DNA of 64,000 bases, from positions 9,936,609 to 10,000,608 of the forward strand of contig NC_091149.1 of NCBI RefSeq assembly GCF_041381155.1, in the 5' to 3' direction. Positions 34,743-44,512 of this stretch are shown here, one piece after another. The notes beneath the pieces are model-generated. The model made no database searches and had not been told where the DNA came from. It worked only from the letters and a program-made list of their open reading frames with translations. The translations under genes were made by a program, and so were the position numbers. Origin of the DNA: Argopecten irradians. Its lineage: Eukaryota > Mollusca > Bivalvia > Pectinida > Pectinidae. The stretch's first letter is position 1. The number at the start of each line of letters is the position of its first letter.

Positions 34743-35922
34743 CATTATGGGGAAAATCCCCCCGCGGATCGTGGTTTCATTTTCACCATTTGAAATTGCT
34801 AAGCAATATTATCATATCATTCTTCATTTTCCATATTCGTTCCAAGCAAATGGTTAAGCTTCCGCGTAGCCCACTTAGCTTTTTTGGAATCTAATACATA
34901 TGTACGCATACAAAGGAAAATGATGTGCATGTACGGGCTTATGTGCTTGCATGGCAGCTATTGGGACCTAGGACCTAACTCAATATGCTTCGGTAGGTTC
35001 CGTACGAAAATGTTTCATTTTGTTTGTCAGAAATACTCTTCATAAATTGAAAGGCCTCAAAGCCCTCTACAAATATTGTGAATTTCATAGGTCCTGGAGT
35101 CTCGAAATTTTCCCCAGGGGAGAGGGTCAAATTTACCATAGTTTATATAGGGAAACACATTTATGAGCATTATTTGCTCAATTTTCATAGGAAATATAAC
35201 AGATGTAATGGAATCAAATACTCTTCATAGATTAAAAGGTTAAATTGATACCTCTTCACTGACTGATTCCATGGGCCCGATAGGCCAATATATAGTGACA
35301 TACATGAATACAGTTTATGTCTTTGTTTCATTCTGACAGGTGGCTATGTTGTTTTTTTTATTACTGCTATATAGACTTCATTTTTAGTTTTCCCATGTTA
35401 TATAAAACATTTCCAAGAGGAAAGAAAAAGGTAGAATTACAGAAATAGAAAAAAGATCCATCTTTTTATTGGCATGATTTACATCAGTCAGTAGTGGGTA
35501 CCAAGTTTAAACTTTAATGTGCAACTGCAGAGGCGTAGGAAGAAAAAGAGTCCTCCTGCACATTTTTTGTACTTCATTTTAGAAAATTTTGCCGCTTTGC
35601 GGCACATTTAACGTTCAAGCACGTAATGTTCAAACCTTTAATAATAAAAATTCAATACACATGAACTAGACTTAAAAGTCCATCAAGGGATTCTACTATT
35701 TCAAAAATGTTTCTTAAAATATAATTTTGTTTATATGTCTTAGCAAGACAATGAAATCAATTCATTATTTTTTTAGTTTAAACAACAATGTGCCGATGGT
35801 GTGAAGCCAGTATGTTCAGATCGAGCAGGGTTGCATAATGATATGATGACATTCACAATTATAATTTCTAAATGCAGGTAATTTTAAATCGAAAAATTAC
35901 CACGTTAATAACGCTTTAAAAT
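34743..35922. other. No recognised gene
   Basis: ACTCTTCATA(A/G)ATT(G/A)AAAGG occurs at about 35034 and 35221, hinting at a decayed tandem repeat. Otherwise AT-rich with no supported feature. Confidence 0.35.
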
Positions 35923-36150
35923 CCTCAAAATACATCTTAAAACTCATCTCAGCCATTCTAAATCGTAATAATTTTTTTTCGGTTGAGATCCCCGGATCCC
36001 TCAAACACTAAAATCTTGCGCATTCGGCGCTCGCAATAACATCAAAATACATCGTAAAACTCATCTCAGCCATTCTAAATCGTATTTTCTTTCTGGGGAG
36101 GCCCCCGGACCCCCAAACACCAAAAGCTCGACCCTTCGTCGCTCGCACGC
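35923..36150 (+). repeat. Two tandem ~113-bp units
   Basis: Each unit carries AAAACTCATCTCAGCCATTC, AAATCGTA and a CCCCGGA(T/C)CCC(T/C)C block followed by a GCTCGCA motif. The second unit has GGGGAGGCCCCCGGACCCCC where the first has degraded sequence. Confidence 0.6.
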
Positions 36151-36499
36151 CATTTTGCATATTCATTAATTTCCTGTCAGCGTCGCCACTGTCTATAAAT
36201 GTGGATGTGTACAAGGATTATATGTAATGATTTATGAGAAAAAGTATATAAAGTATATAATGGTTGTGTGTTGAATTAATCTCCTCCTGCGGGAGTAAAG
36301 TCTCAAGTAACCTATTGCAATTGTCTTTTGGCCGGCATCATCCAGTGTCTGTTGTTAACAATTCACAATCTTTTTTTATAACCAAGAACCTCATACATGG
36401 ACATGATATTGGGCCATAGCATGCTGGGATGAAGGGATACAAAGTTTGTTCAAATCAATGATCTTGATCTATGTGCCAAGTCACAGGGCTGAGACATAT
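36151..36499. other. No gene; left flank of the LTR element
   Basis: The last ~100 bp (GTTTGTTCAAATCAATGATC and CCAAGTCACAGGG) resemble fragments of other dispersed tandem repeats in this window's style, so the retrotransposon probably lies next to older repeat DNA. Confidence 0.35.
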
Positions 36500-37272
36500 T
36501 GAAACGGAATTAGGAAATGTATGGAAGTGAGAATTGTGACGGTCATGCCCGTGTACAACAGCTGATTTTGTGTACTGTTTTTCACAGCTTTGGGATGATT
36601 CGTTTGGAAATAATAAACAGACAACTAGAAATAATAGGCAATAATAAACATATGCCAGATATCTAGAAACTACTAAGTTAACGTTAAGAACATGTATTAC
36701 ATGATAATTATTTGTTATAATCATTTGGCTGGTCAACAGAATGTTGTGTGTTGTTATCACGGCCGCCATGTTAGCATCCTCTACGGTATGCATGGAAGTC
36801 GGACATTGAAAATGTACAAAACTTACTATTATGTAGGTCTTACCTAGTAAATCAGTGATGTTATGGATTGTTGGAATGTGTAATATATCAAGCACAACAT
36901 AAATCCATTTGTATTCACAACAATTTATATTACTGACGTTCGTGTCATTCCCTCTCATAACTTTTCATGACTGTGAGTCCGAGTCGAGGGTGGTCGTTCG
37001 CATATGAATGGTGAACAAGCTATGTTTGTGTGATAAATTTATTATAGCATGGAAGTTAGAGAGTTTAGCAAGGAAGTTATAAGATTTTGAATATGTTCTT
37101 AATGGAAGTTTATGTCATATTTTAAGGAAATTAACGGAACTATCTGATTATAGTTCCGCGTCATGTTACGATTATTTTGGCGTGAGACGGCAGAATCGAG
37201 CAGCCATGTTTGCATTCTTGACCATATTTGGAAGAATTCGCATCCTCGGTGCAAACATGGCCGCCCGAAGGC

Positions 37273-37280
37273 TATAAAAG
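37273..37280 (+). promoter_or_regulatory. LTR TATA box
   Basis: TATAAAAG lies in AAGGCTATAAAAGGCCGAGC, about 770 bp into the LTR, preceded by a GC-rich CATGGCCGCCCG stretch. It would place the transcription start near 37305 and give a long (~1.1 kb) R region before the AATAAA. The same box is at 47076-47083 in the 3' LTR. Confidence 0.7.
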
Positions 37281-37454
37281 GCCGAGCGCATTTCATAATT
37301 TCATCCTTGTCCTATTGACAAATCTCATATCACTGCGCCTCCTCGTCTGCCTACTATACTTCTACACATAGATAGTGAAAGGTAAAGGGAAATAACTCTT
37401 ATACAAATATTGTAAAGCGGCAAGTTATATATTTAGATAAATACGTAGATATTT

Positions 37455-37802
37455 GGAATCTCTACGTATTACTAGCAAATGGTATTCTACATTTGCTATT
37501 AACTTGCTAAATTTATCTATAGGATTAATATGTAGATAATTGGAATCTCTACGTATTACTAGCAAATGGTATTCTACATTTGCTATTAACTTGCTAAATT
37601 TATCTATAGGATTAATATGTAGATAATTGGAATCTCTACGTATTACTAGCAAATGGTATTCTACATTTGCTATTAACTTGCTAAATTTATATATAGGATT
37701 AATATGTAGATAATTGGAATCTCTACGTATTACTAGCAAATGGCATTCTACATTTGCTATTGACATTTTAGATTTATATATAGGATTATACGTAAATATT
37801 TG
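37455..37802 (+). repeat. 87-bp minisatellite in the 5' LTR
   Basis: GGAATCTCTACGTATTACTA recurs at 37455, 37542, 37629 and 37716, with a degenerate fifth unit after. Units differ only in a few positions except the last (CTATTGACATTTTAG in place of CTATTAACTTGC). The unit is 29 codons long, which alone explains the antisense open frame here. Confidence 0.8.
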
Positions 37803-38369
37803 GAATCTTTACGTATTAATAGCAAATGGCCTTCTACATTTGCTAGTCTTTCTATAAGACATTAATCTATATATAACAGCATAATTTAATTACGCTACTA
37901 CAGCATTAATAGTCGGACTGTAGTATTACATGTATTTAATATACAAGGGTATCTAGTCTTGTAAATAAGTTGTGTTTATATGTAGATCAATACGTAGATA
38001 TTTGGTCTTACTACGTATTGCTAACAGGTGACATTCTACACTTGTTATTATATCTGTAATATATATAAAGTTCTCTTATGTAAATATTGTGAATATTTAT
38101 AGTTCTAAAAGGGAACCTGTAAATTAGACTAGTTGATAGTCATCTATATCTGTACATGTAGTATTCATTAATTATTAAGTACCTGTTGAGAACATGGAGT
38201 CCAATAGAGAGTGATTGAGGGAAATTGGAACATGTGTAGTTGTACATTGTAATTTATCAAACCATTTGTAATCATCTTCTGTATTACATTGTATACTCAT
38301 TGTAAATTATTCATTATTCGATTGTTATACTTGTTAAATTGTTAATTGCTATTTCTCATGGGTAGAAAT

Positions 38370-38375
38370 AATAAA
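38370..38375 (+). terminator. Polyadenylation signal in the 5' LTR
   Basis: AATAAA within GAAATAATAAACCGTGAA, about 1.1 kb after the TATA box and 200 bp before the LTR end. The equivalent at 48197-48202 would act on the genomic transcript. Confidence 0.55.
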
Positions 38376-38574
38376 CCGTGAATTTAATATCTGTCTTTGA
38401 GTAGTTCTTATAGTTAAAGGCGTTAGTTATAAAGGACTTGAGGGATCACTGAATGTGATCTGTGATCACAAACGTAATAAACCCTACGAAAATTGGATAC
38501 AGTCAAGACGACCACGTATAACGCTACCTCAGGAACCTGTTGGAGACTTCGACACGGAACCAATTTCGTTACAT

Positions 38575-38592
38575 TGGTGGCAGCGGTGGGAT
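38575..38592 (+). promoter_or_regulatory. Primer binding site, leucine tRNA
   Basis: TGGTGGCAGCGGTGGGAT starts one base after the LTR. Its complement ends CCGCTGCCA plus CCA, the acceptor end of animal tRNA-Leu with AAG-type anticodons. Minus-strand DNA synthesis would start here. The tRNA identity is from my knowledge of animal tRNA ends and was not searched. Confidence 0.75.
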
Positions 38593-38647
38593 AACTTTCA
38601 GTGATTATTTCATATATTGTTTATAACCAAGCAATATACTCAGTATA

Positions 38648-40201
38648 ATGGCTACCAGCATCGGTGCCATTATAAACCATTCGACGTCAAGTCAGGATCA
38701 AGATACAACGCCAGAGACCGCTAGTAATACTAGTTTAATAACTAGTATGGAGGATGAGGTCGAGAATCGTCAACCTCCGGCAGACGAGCAGGACGTCAAT
38801 AGGACAGGGATCCCACAGACTGTATATGTGGACGGATCACCCAGTGGCGAAATTCAATTCCGGACGCCAGTGTTCTTGGAAGGAAATCCTGAAACACAAT
38901 CTAGACATTTGAACACAAGGGTGACTGAATTAGAAATAGATAACCGGAAACTGCACCGACAACTAGAAACTCTGCAGAAAGAATTAAACTTGATGAAGGA
39001 CTCTGGGTTCCTTCGCCACGGGGTGGCGGAGCAGGGGCTGCGGGACGGAAGCCACGACAAAAACACTACATCCAACGGGATTTCGTTGGATGGACCATTA
39101 CCGGCTCCTGTGGTCAAAAATCGGGGGACAGAGGATTGCAGGGAAGCGGCAATGGGATTGCCAGTGATAGGTTCACTGGAAAGGGCATATACTCTGGTGG
39201 GAATATTAGAGATATGAGGACTGGCATAGAATCCATGCCAGGACGTGAGATTCCGGGTTATCCATGGTTACAGACTGGGACACATAAAGAGAGAAGTTGG
39301 AATTCTCTACCCGCCAGGGATTGCATGGGACGCGATGCGGTGGGCGATGTCGCCAGGGGGCTACGTGGAGGACTTTCCCGGGACACAGGGTATGTGGGTG
39401 CCCCACACAGAGACACAGAAATAGAAAACAGGCTACATTTGATGGGACTGGAACTGGCCGGATTACCTCATCCACTTTAAGATGGTGGCTGAGATTAATG
39501 GATGGGACGACGGAAGAAAAGCTTTAGAACTGGTAGCTGCTTTACGAGGAGTAACTCAGGGAGTACTTAGTGATTTATCACCAGCTGAGCGTACAGATGT
39601 GGGAACACTAAAAGCTGCTCTTACGGCCCGATTTCAGCCAGAACACCAAACGGAGATATATAAAGCCCAGGTTAGAGGAAGATTTGCCGGCGAGATGAAC
39701 CTTTGCCGGAACTGGTCCATGGTGTAAAAAGACTTGTACGACTTGCTTATCTAGATGCTCAAGGGAAACTCAGACAACAACTAAGTATGGATACATTCAC
39801 GGAGGCATTGAATGATTCGGATATGGAGTGGGCCGTCCATCAAGGCAAGCCAAGGGATATGGAGGATGCTGTTAAAATAGCTGGAATATGAAGCCTTTCA
39901 GACAGGGAAACGTAAAAGGATTGCAAATAGGGTTCGAATTCAGAGGGATGTAGAGGACGATGATGAATTAGTGAAGACTTTAGCAAATAGAGTTGCTCAT
40001 ATTCAGACTAAAAAGGACAAAGAGTCATCGGGAGAGCACAATCGACAATGGTCTGAAAATACCAATAGAAATCATAGAACAAGATTGGAGAAGGTAGAGT
40101 GCTACCTCTGTGGAGAGATGGGACACGTCTGCAGGAAGTGTCCCCAGCGTAAAAAGAGCTCAACACAAGAATCAAACAGACAGTATAATTCGGGAAACTA
40201 G
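38648..40201 (+). pseudogene. gag: gag region, broken by several frameshifts
   Basis: The reading frame moves between two phases at least four times: frame segments start near 38648, 39136, 39482, 39703 and 39971. The first ~190 codons are polar with a probable coiled coil around residues 95-116 (LEIDNRKLHRQLETLQKEL). The middle part (LKAALTARFQPEHQTEIYKA) has the look of a gypsy-type capsid. The last segment has a CCHC zinc knuckle, C-X2-C-X4-H-X4-C, within CYLCGEMGHVCRKC. Indels may be real decay or assembly error. Confidence 0.8.
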
Positions 40202-40203
40202 AT

Positions 40204-43170
40204 ATGGCTGGGATTGTGGACCACATCCCAGCCGAAGGAATTGGAAAGGGGTCTAAAGAAACAACAACTGTAAAACCTAAATCTAAAATATCACCAGATA
40301 GTTTATACATTCGTGTTGAAGTTTGTGGAACATGGGTTAATTGTCTGATAGACACAGGGTCAACTATAACAGTACTGCATCCTAAGAAGTATAAGGAAAT
40401 AGAGGAAAGTTGCCGACCTAAGATCTCGCTGAAATCAACATTACTGAAGGTGGCTGATGGAAATATTGTGAACTCTACAGGAACAATTGACGCTGTATTG
40501 AAAGTCAACGGAAAGATGGTTGAACATAAAATGTTGTTAGCAGAGATTGACGCTCCAGCGATATTAGGGTACGACTTTTTACATGCTCATCACTGTCACC
40601 TTGACATGGGCAGCGGGACCCTCAAATTTGATGGAGCTAAGATGGAATGTCAAAAAGAAAGCGAGATGGCGTCCGTTTTTCGTGTGATACTAAGCGAAAA
40701 TATTACTATACCACCTGAATCAGAGATGGTCGTAACGGCAGAAATAAGCGAAGATTCGACTACCGACACTGTGATAGTGGAACCTTGTAACCAGAAACTC
40801 GCACAGGAAGGCATTGTAGTTGCTCGAACGCTGGTAACACCTCAAGCGGGCAAAGTCCCTTTGCGTTTAGCAAATGTGACAGGAGAGGCTAGAACCTTAT
40901 ATAAAGGCACTTCAGCGGCAACAGGAGAGAATGCTATTCTTACAGAACCAGTTAGACCAGTTTCCTCTGCATCTGCCTCTGTAAGATCCTTGTCTGTAGA
41001 GGAACAGTTACCCGAACCACTACAGAACCTTCTGGAGAGATGTCAAGAACAAGTGCCTGAAGGATATCAGGACACTGTGAAAAGTTTCCTGTCAAAATAT
41101 CAAGATGTATTTGCAAAGAACAAAAATGATTTAGGAAAGACTAATGTGACCAAGCATTGTATTGACACTGGCCAAGCAAGACCTATACGACAGCCACCCA
41201 GGAGAATACCCTTAAGCAAAAGAGAGGAAGTGAATAAAGAATTGAAACGGATGCTTGAAGCTAAAATAATTGAGCCTTCCAAGAGCGCTTGGGCTGCACC
41301 AGTTGTACTGGTAACCAAACGTGACGGATCATTAAGGTTCTGTATAGACTATCGGTCGCTAAACCAGGTAACACAGAAAGACTGTTTTCCTCTGCCTAGA
41401 ATCGATGATTCTTTGGACGCACTCAAGGGTTCGAAATGGTTTTCTACATTAGATCTCGCCAGCGGCTACTGGCAAGTAGAAATGGATGAGAAGGACAAAC
41501 ACAAAACGGCATTTATTACTACAGGTGGAGTTTTTCAATTCAATGTAATGCCTTTCGGCTTGTGTAACGCGCCAGCCACCTTTGAACGCCTGATGGAATG
41601 TGTACTTGCAGGTCTTCATTGGGAAACATGCCTCATATATTTGGATGACATCATTATATTTGCTCTCGATTTTGATACCCATCTAGAGCGTCTGGCTGAA
41701 GTTTTAACAAGACTCCGTACTGCTGGCTTAAAAGTCTCTCCTAAGAAGTGTGATTTCTTCAAGACAAAAGTATCCTTCCTAGGCCATATAGTCTCAGACG
41801 AGGGAATAGCTACAGATCCTGCCAAAGTTGAAGCTGTTAAGGAATGGCCACAGCCAAAATCTGTCCATGACATACGAAGTTTCCTTGGTACATGTTCCTA
41901 CTATAGGAAGTTCATCAAAGATTTCTCCAATATTGCCAGGCCCCTTAACAAGCTAACTGAAAAAGCAGAGAACTTCAAATGGACATCTGATTGTCAAGAG
42001 TCGTTTGAGCGATTGAAGCGTGCACTCACCTCGTCTCCGATATTACGGTATCCTAATCTGGAGCTACCATTTGTGTTAGATTGTGATGCGAGTGGGTATG
42101 GAGTAGGCGCTGTCCTTTCACAGGTCGAAGATAATAAGGAACGAGTAGTTGCTTACTTCAGTCGTTCCCTTAATAAAGCGGAAAGGAATTATTGTGTCAC
42201 AAGGCGCGAACTTCTTGCTCTCATACTTGGCATCAAGCATTTTCATCATTATCTCTATGGGGTGGAATTTACTGCTCGAACAGATCATGGTGCCTTAAGT
42301 TGGCTTTTGCGTTTTAAAAACCCCGAAGGCCAAATGGCCCGATGGTTGGAGATTTTAGGGACATACAAAATAAATATTCAACACAGACCTGGGAAGTTAC
42401 ATGGGAACGCCGATGGGATGTCTAGAAGACCATGTCACCCATGTGACTTTTGCAATCGACAGGAAAGCAAAGAGAAAGTCTCTGAAACGACGGAAAAAGT
42501 GCGCCTCATTACGGCTACCCAAACAACCGAAGAAAGGGAATATGAATCATGGCTTGAAAACAAGACTAAAAAAGAAATCAGTCAAGAACAGAAAAATGAT
42601 GCTGTGTTAAGTCATATCTTCAAATGGAAGGAAAATAATCAGCGACCTGTCTGGGAAGAGATATCACATCTGGGCGTTGACGCCAAAAGTTACTGGTCGA
42701 AATGGAATATGTTGGAGATAGTTGATAACCTACTCTACATTGTAACTGATAGTGACGGCACTAGCAGGAAAAGGAAACTGGTTTTACCTACTGCTTTACA
42801 AAATGACGTAATGTACAGACTGCATAATGCTCCCGGATCGGGACATTTCGGGGTAGCTCGGACGATCAGCAGAGTAAAAGAACGTTTTTATTGGGCGCGT
42901 TATACAGATACCGTTAAAGAGTGGTGTAAGCGGTGTAAAGAATGTCAAAAGAGGAAGCAACCTCAACGCAAACCACGGGCATACATGAAACAGTATATTG
43001 TTGGAGCTCCCATGGAAAGAGTCGCAATTGACATATTAGGCCCTCTTCCGGAATCCACTTTGGGTAATAAGTATATTCTTTATCGCAACCGACCTCTTTT
43101 CTCGTTGCACAGAATGCTATGCGATGGCAGAGCAGGAAGCAAAAACCATTGCACTTTTGGTAATGAATGA
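40204..43170 (+). CDS. pol: pol polyprotein, first part (protease, RT, RNase H, integrase start)
   Basis: The 988-codon frame starts two bases after the gag stop in a different phase. A retropepsin motif DTGS lies at residues 50-53. Reverse transcriptase spans roughly residues 360-530, with YLDD at 479-482. RNase H begins near residue 620 with DASGYG (D628). The integrase zinc-binding domain has H-X6-H and CKRCKEC near residues 875-918, and the first catalytic Asp is at 943 (AIDILG). From about 43080 the frame departs from integrase sequence, which continues in the +1 phase, so the last ~30 codons are out of frame. No chromodomain. Confidence 0.9.
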   Translation: MAGIVDHIPAEGIGKGSKETTTVKPKSKISPDSLYIRVEVCGTWVNCLIDTGSTITVLHPKKYKEIEESCRPKISLKSTLLKVADGNIVNSTGTIDAVLKVNGKMVEHKMLLAEIDAPAILGYDFLHAHHCHLDMGSGTLKFDGAKMECQKESEMASVFRVILSENITIPPESEMVVTAEISEDSTTDTVIVEPCNQKLAQEGIVVARTLVTPQAGKVPLRLANVTGEARTLYKGTSAATGENAILTEPVRPVSSASASVRSLSVEEQLPEPLQNLLERCQEQVPEGYQDTVKSFLSKYQDVFAKNKNDLGKTNVTKHCIDTGQARPIRQPPRRIPLSKREEVNKELKRMLEAKIIEPSKSAWAAPVVLVTKRDGSLRFCIDYRSLNQVTQKDCFPLPRIDDSLDALKGSKWFSTLDLASGYWQVEMDEKDKHKTAFITTGGVFQFNVMPFGLCNAPATFERLMECVLAGLHWETCLIYLDDIIIFALDFDTHLERLAEVLTRLRTAGLKVSPKKCDFFKTKVSFLGHIVSDEGIATDPAKVEAVKEWPQPKSVHDIRSFLGTCSYYRKFIKDFSNIARPLNKLTEKAENFKWTSDCQESFERLKRALTSSPILRYPNLELPFVLDCDASGYGVGAVLSQVEDNKERVVAYFSRSLNKAERNYCVTRRELLALILGIKHFHHYLYGVEFTARTDHGALSWLLRFKNPEGQMARWLEILGTYKINIQHRPGKLHGNADGMSRRPCHPCDFCNRQESKEKVSETTEKVRLITATQTTEEREYESWLENKTKKEISQEQKNDAVLSHIFKWKENNQRPVWEEISHLGVDAKSYWSKWNMLEIVDNLLYIVTDSDGTSRKRKLVLPTALQNDVMYRLHNAPGSGHFGVARTISRVKERFYWARYTDTVKEWCKRCKECQKRKQPQRKPRAYMKQYIVGAPMERVAIDILGPLPESTLGNKYILYRNRPLFSLHRMLCDGRAGSKNHCTFGNE

Positions 43171-44044
43171 ATTCTTCAGTCGGTTTGGACTACCTCGTCA
43201 GATAATCACTGACCAAGGAAGACAGTTTGAGTCCAAACTATTTCAGGAAATGTGCAAACTTCTCCAAATTGATAAAACTCGAACAACACCATATCACCCT
43301 CAGTGTGATGGTCTGGTTGAGCGATTTAATCGCACTGTGGAGGACATCCTAAACAAATATATTGCACAAGACCAGAGAGATTGGGATCAACATTTGGCAC
43401 TAGCCACCTTAGCATATTTATCATCCGTTCACGAGTCAACTGGGTATTCGCCCTGTATGTTAATGTTGGGAAGAGAAGTGGAACTACCCCTAGATTTGAT
43501 ATATGGGAAGCCCCCAGATGCAGAACAAGACTCTTCAGACCTACCAGATTTTGTAGAAAAACTCCGACAGAGGTTATGGCGGGTACATGACAATGCGCGT
43601 CATAAAATGGCCGATGCAAGCGATAGACAGAAAAAGACGTATGACCATCGTGCTAACCAGCAACACTACAAAATAGGAGAAGCTGTGTGGCTGAAGTACA
43701 GAGGGAGACAAAAAGGAATATCACCTAAGCTGCAGATCCGATGGGATGGACCCTTCATTGTCACAGGGAGAAAGGATGACTTAATTTATGAAATTCAGCG
43801 TAACAGGAGGAGTAAACTAATAAAGATTCATCACGACAATCTTAAACCGTACCATGGTGAGGTCGACAATTTCCTTGAAAATAGAGAGCCAGAGCGCATA
43901 CCTGAATCAAAGACACGTGATATGGGGGAAGAAACTGTAAAAGATGGGGTTAGGGAGTCCCCAAAACAAGTAACTCCCGATGAGAGACGACACGGAAAGA
44001 GAATCCGTAGACCGCCAAAGTGGATGAGTTTGTACAAGGTTTAA
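43124..44044 (+). CDS. pol: pol polyprotein, second part (integrase core and C-terminus)
   Basis: The 306-codon frame overlaps the end of the first pol frame and continues the integrase core. The second catalytic Asp (ITDQGRQFES, D30) and Glu (E66 in DGLVERFN) are separated by 35 residues, as in retroviral-type integrases. The GPY/F-like C-terminal part follows (LQIRWDGPFIV), ending in a basic tail (GKRIRRPPKWM). The ATG is only the first Met after the frameshift, not a real start. The frameshift near 43080 separates catalytic residues between frames. Confidence 0.85.
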   Translation: MAEQEAKTIALLVMNEFFSRFGLPRQIITDQGRQFESKLFQEMCKLLQIDKTRTTPYHPQCDGLVERFNRTVEDILNKYIAQDQRDWDQHLALATLAYLSSVHESTGYSPCMLMLGREVELPLDLIYGKPPDAEQDSSDLPDFVEKLRQRLWRVHDNARHKMADASDRQKKTYDHRANQQHYKIGEAVWLKYRGRQKGISPKLQIRWDGPFIVTGRKDDLIYEIQRNRRSKLIKIHHDNLKPYHGEVDNFLENREPERIPESKTRDMGEETVKDGVRESPKQVTPDERRHGKRIRRPPKWMSLYKV

Positions 44045-44512
44045 ATGAAAGACAGCAGAGTAAATATTATAAATGGAATGTTATGTTGAAGGCAAGCGTC
44101 GCATGTTTTAAGTATTGGATATAATACGTATTTTTTTAGTATGAATAGTAACTGACAGTGACCTCGTGCTGGAACACAGAGGAGATATTATGTAGGGATA
44201 CGCTTGATTGGCTGTTACATGTATGGAACTCTCTTTGGACATCGTCAAGAGTATTGTTGTCAGGGCCCGACAACAATTATAGATGATACATTATTCCTGG
44301 AGCCAAGAGGAAGTAAATCAGATGATCCAAGCTACGGCTTATTTGTAGAGAGAAGACCAGCAGACAAAGTCTTTGAAAGATTTTATTATTATTTTCAATA
44401 ATTTATTTATACTATATACATGTTCCAATAACTAAATTAGTCGTAATATGGACTCAAGACGGGATTATATATTTTTTTAAAGTAAATAGTTGCAACCTCT
44501 GTATGTTGCAGG
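44045..44512 (+). other. Spacer between pol and the third ORF
   Basis: No conserved coding block is visible. A 65-codon open frame at 44204-44401 has no recognised motif. The region ends in a pyrimidine-containing stretch and an AG immediately before the third ORF. Confidence 0.45.
44510..44511 (+). promoter_or_regulatory. Candidate 3' splice site before the third ORF
   Basis: CAACCTCTGTATGTTGCAG|G lies directly before the ATG at 44513. A splice acceptor here would make a subgenomic mRNA from the LTR promoter, as env-type genes do in retroviruses and errantiviruses. The donor was not located, so this is inference from position and motif. Confidence 0.4.

Larger units (their letters stand above)
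36500..38573 (+). repeat. 5' long terminal repeat
   Basis: Starts TGAAACGGAATTAGG and ends CAATTTCGTTACA, giving TG...CA ends with short imperfect inverted termini (TGAAACGGAA/TTTCGTTACA). It contains a TATA box, an 87-bp minisatellite and an AATAAA signal in the expected order, so U3, R and U5 can be placed. Compared with the 3' LTR, about 13 differences fall in the first ~430 bp, then almost none outside the minisatellite. Confidence 0.9.

Noticed and set aside
38575-38592. A tRNA gene
   Set aside because: Only the 18-base complement of a tRNA-Leu end is present, at the LTR edge; it is a primer binding site.
43900-44044. Chromodomain at the integrase C-terminus
   Set aside because: The tail is basic and proline-rich (GKRIRRPPKWM) without the aromatic pattern of a chromodomain.
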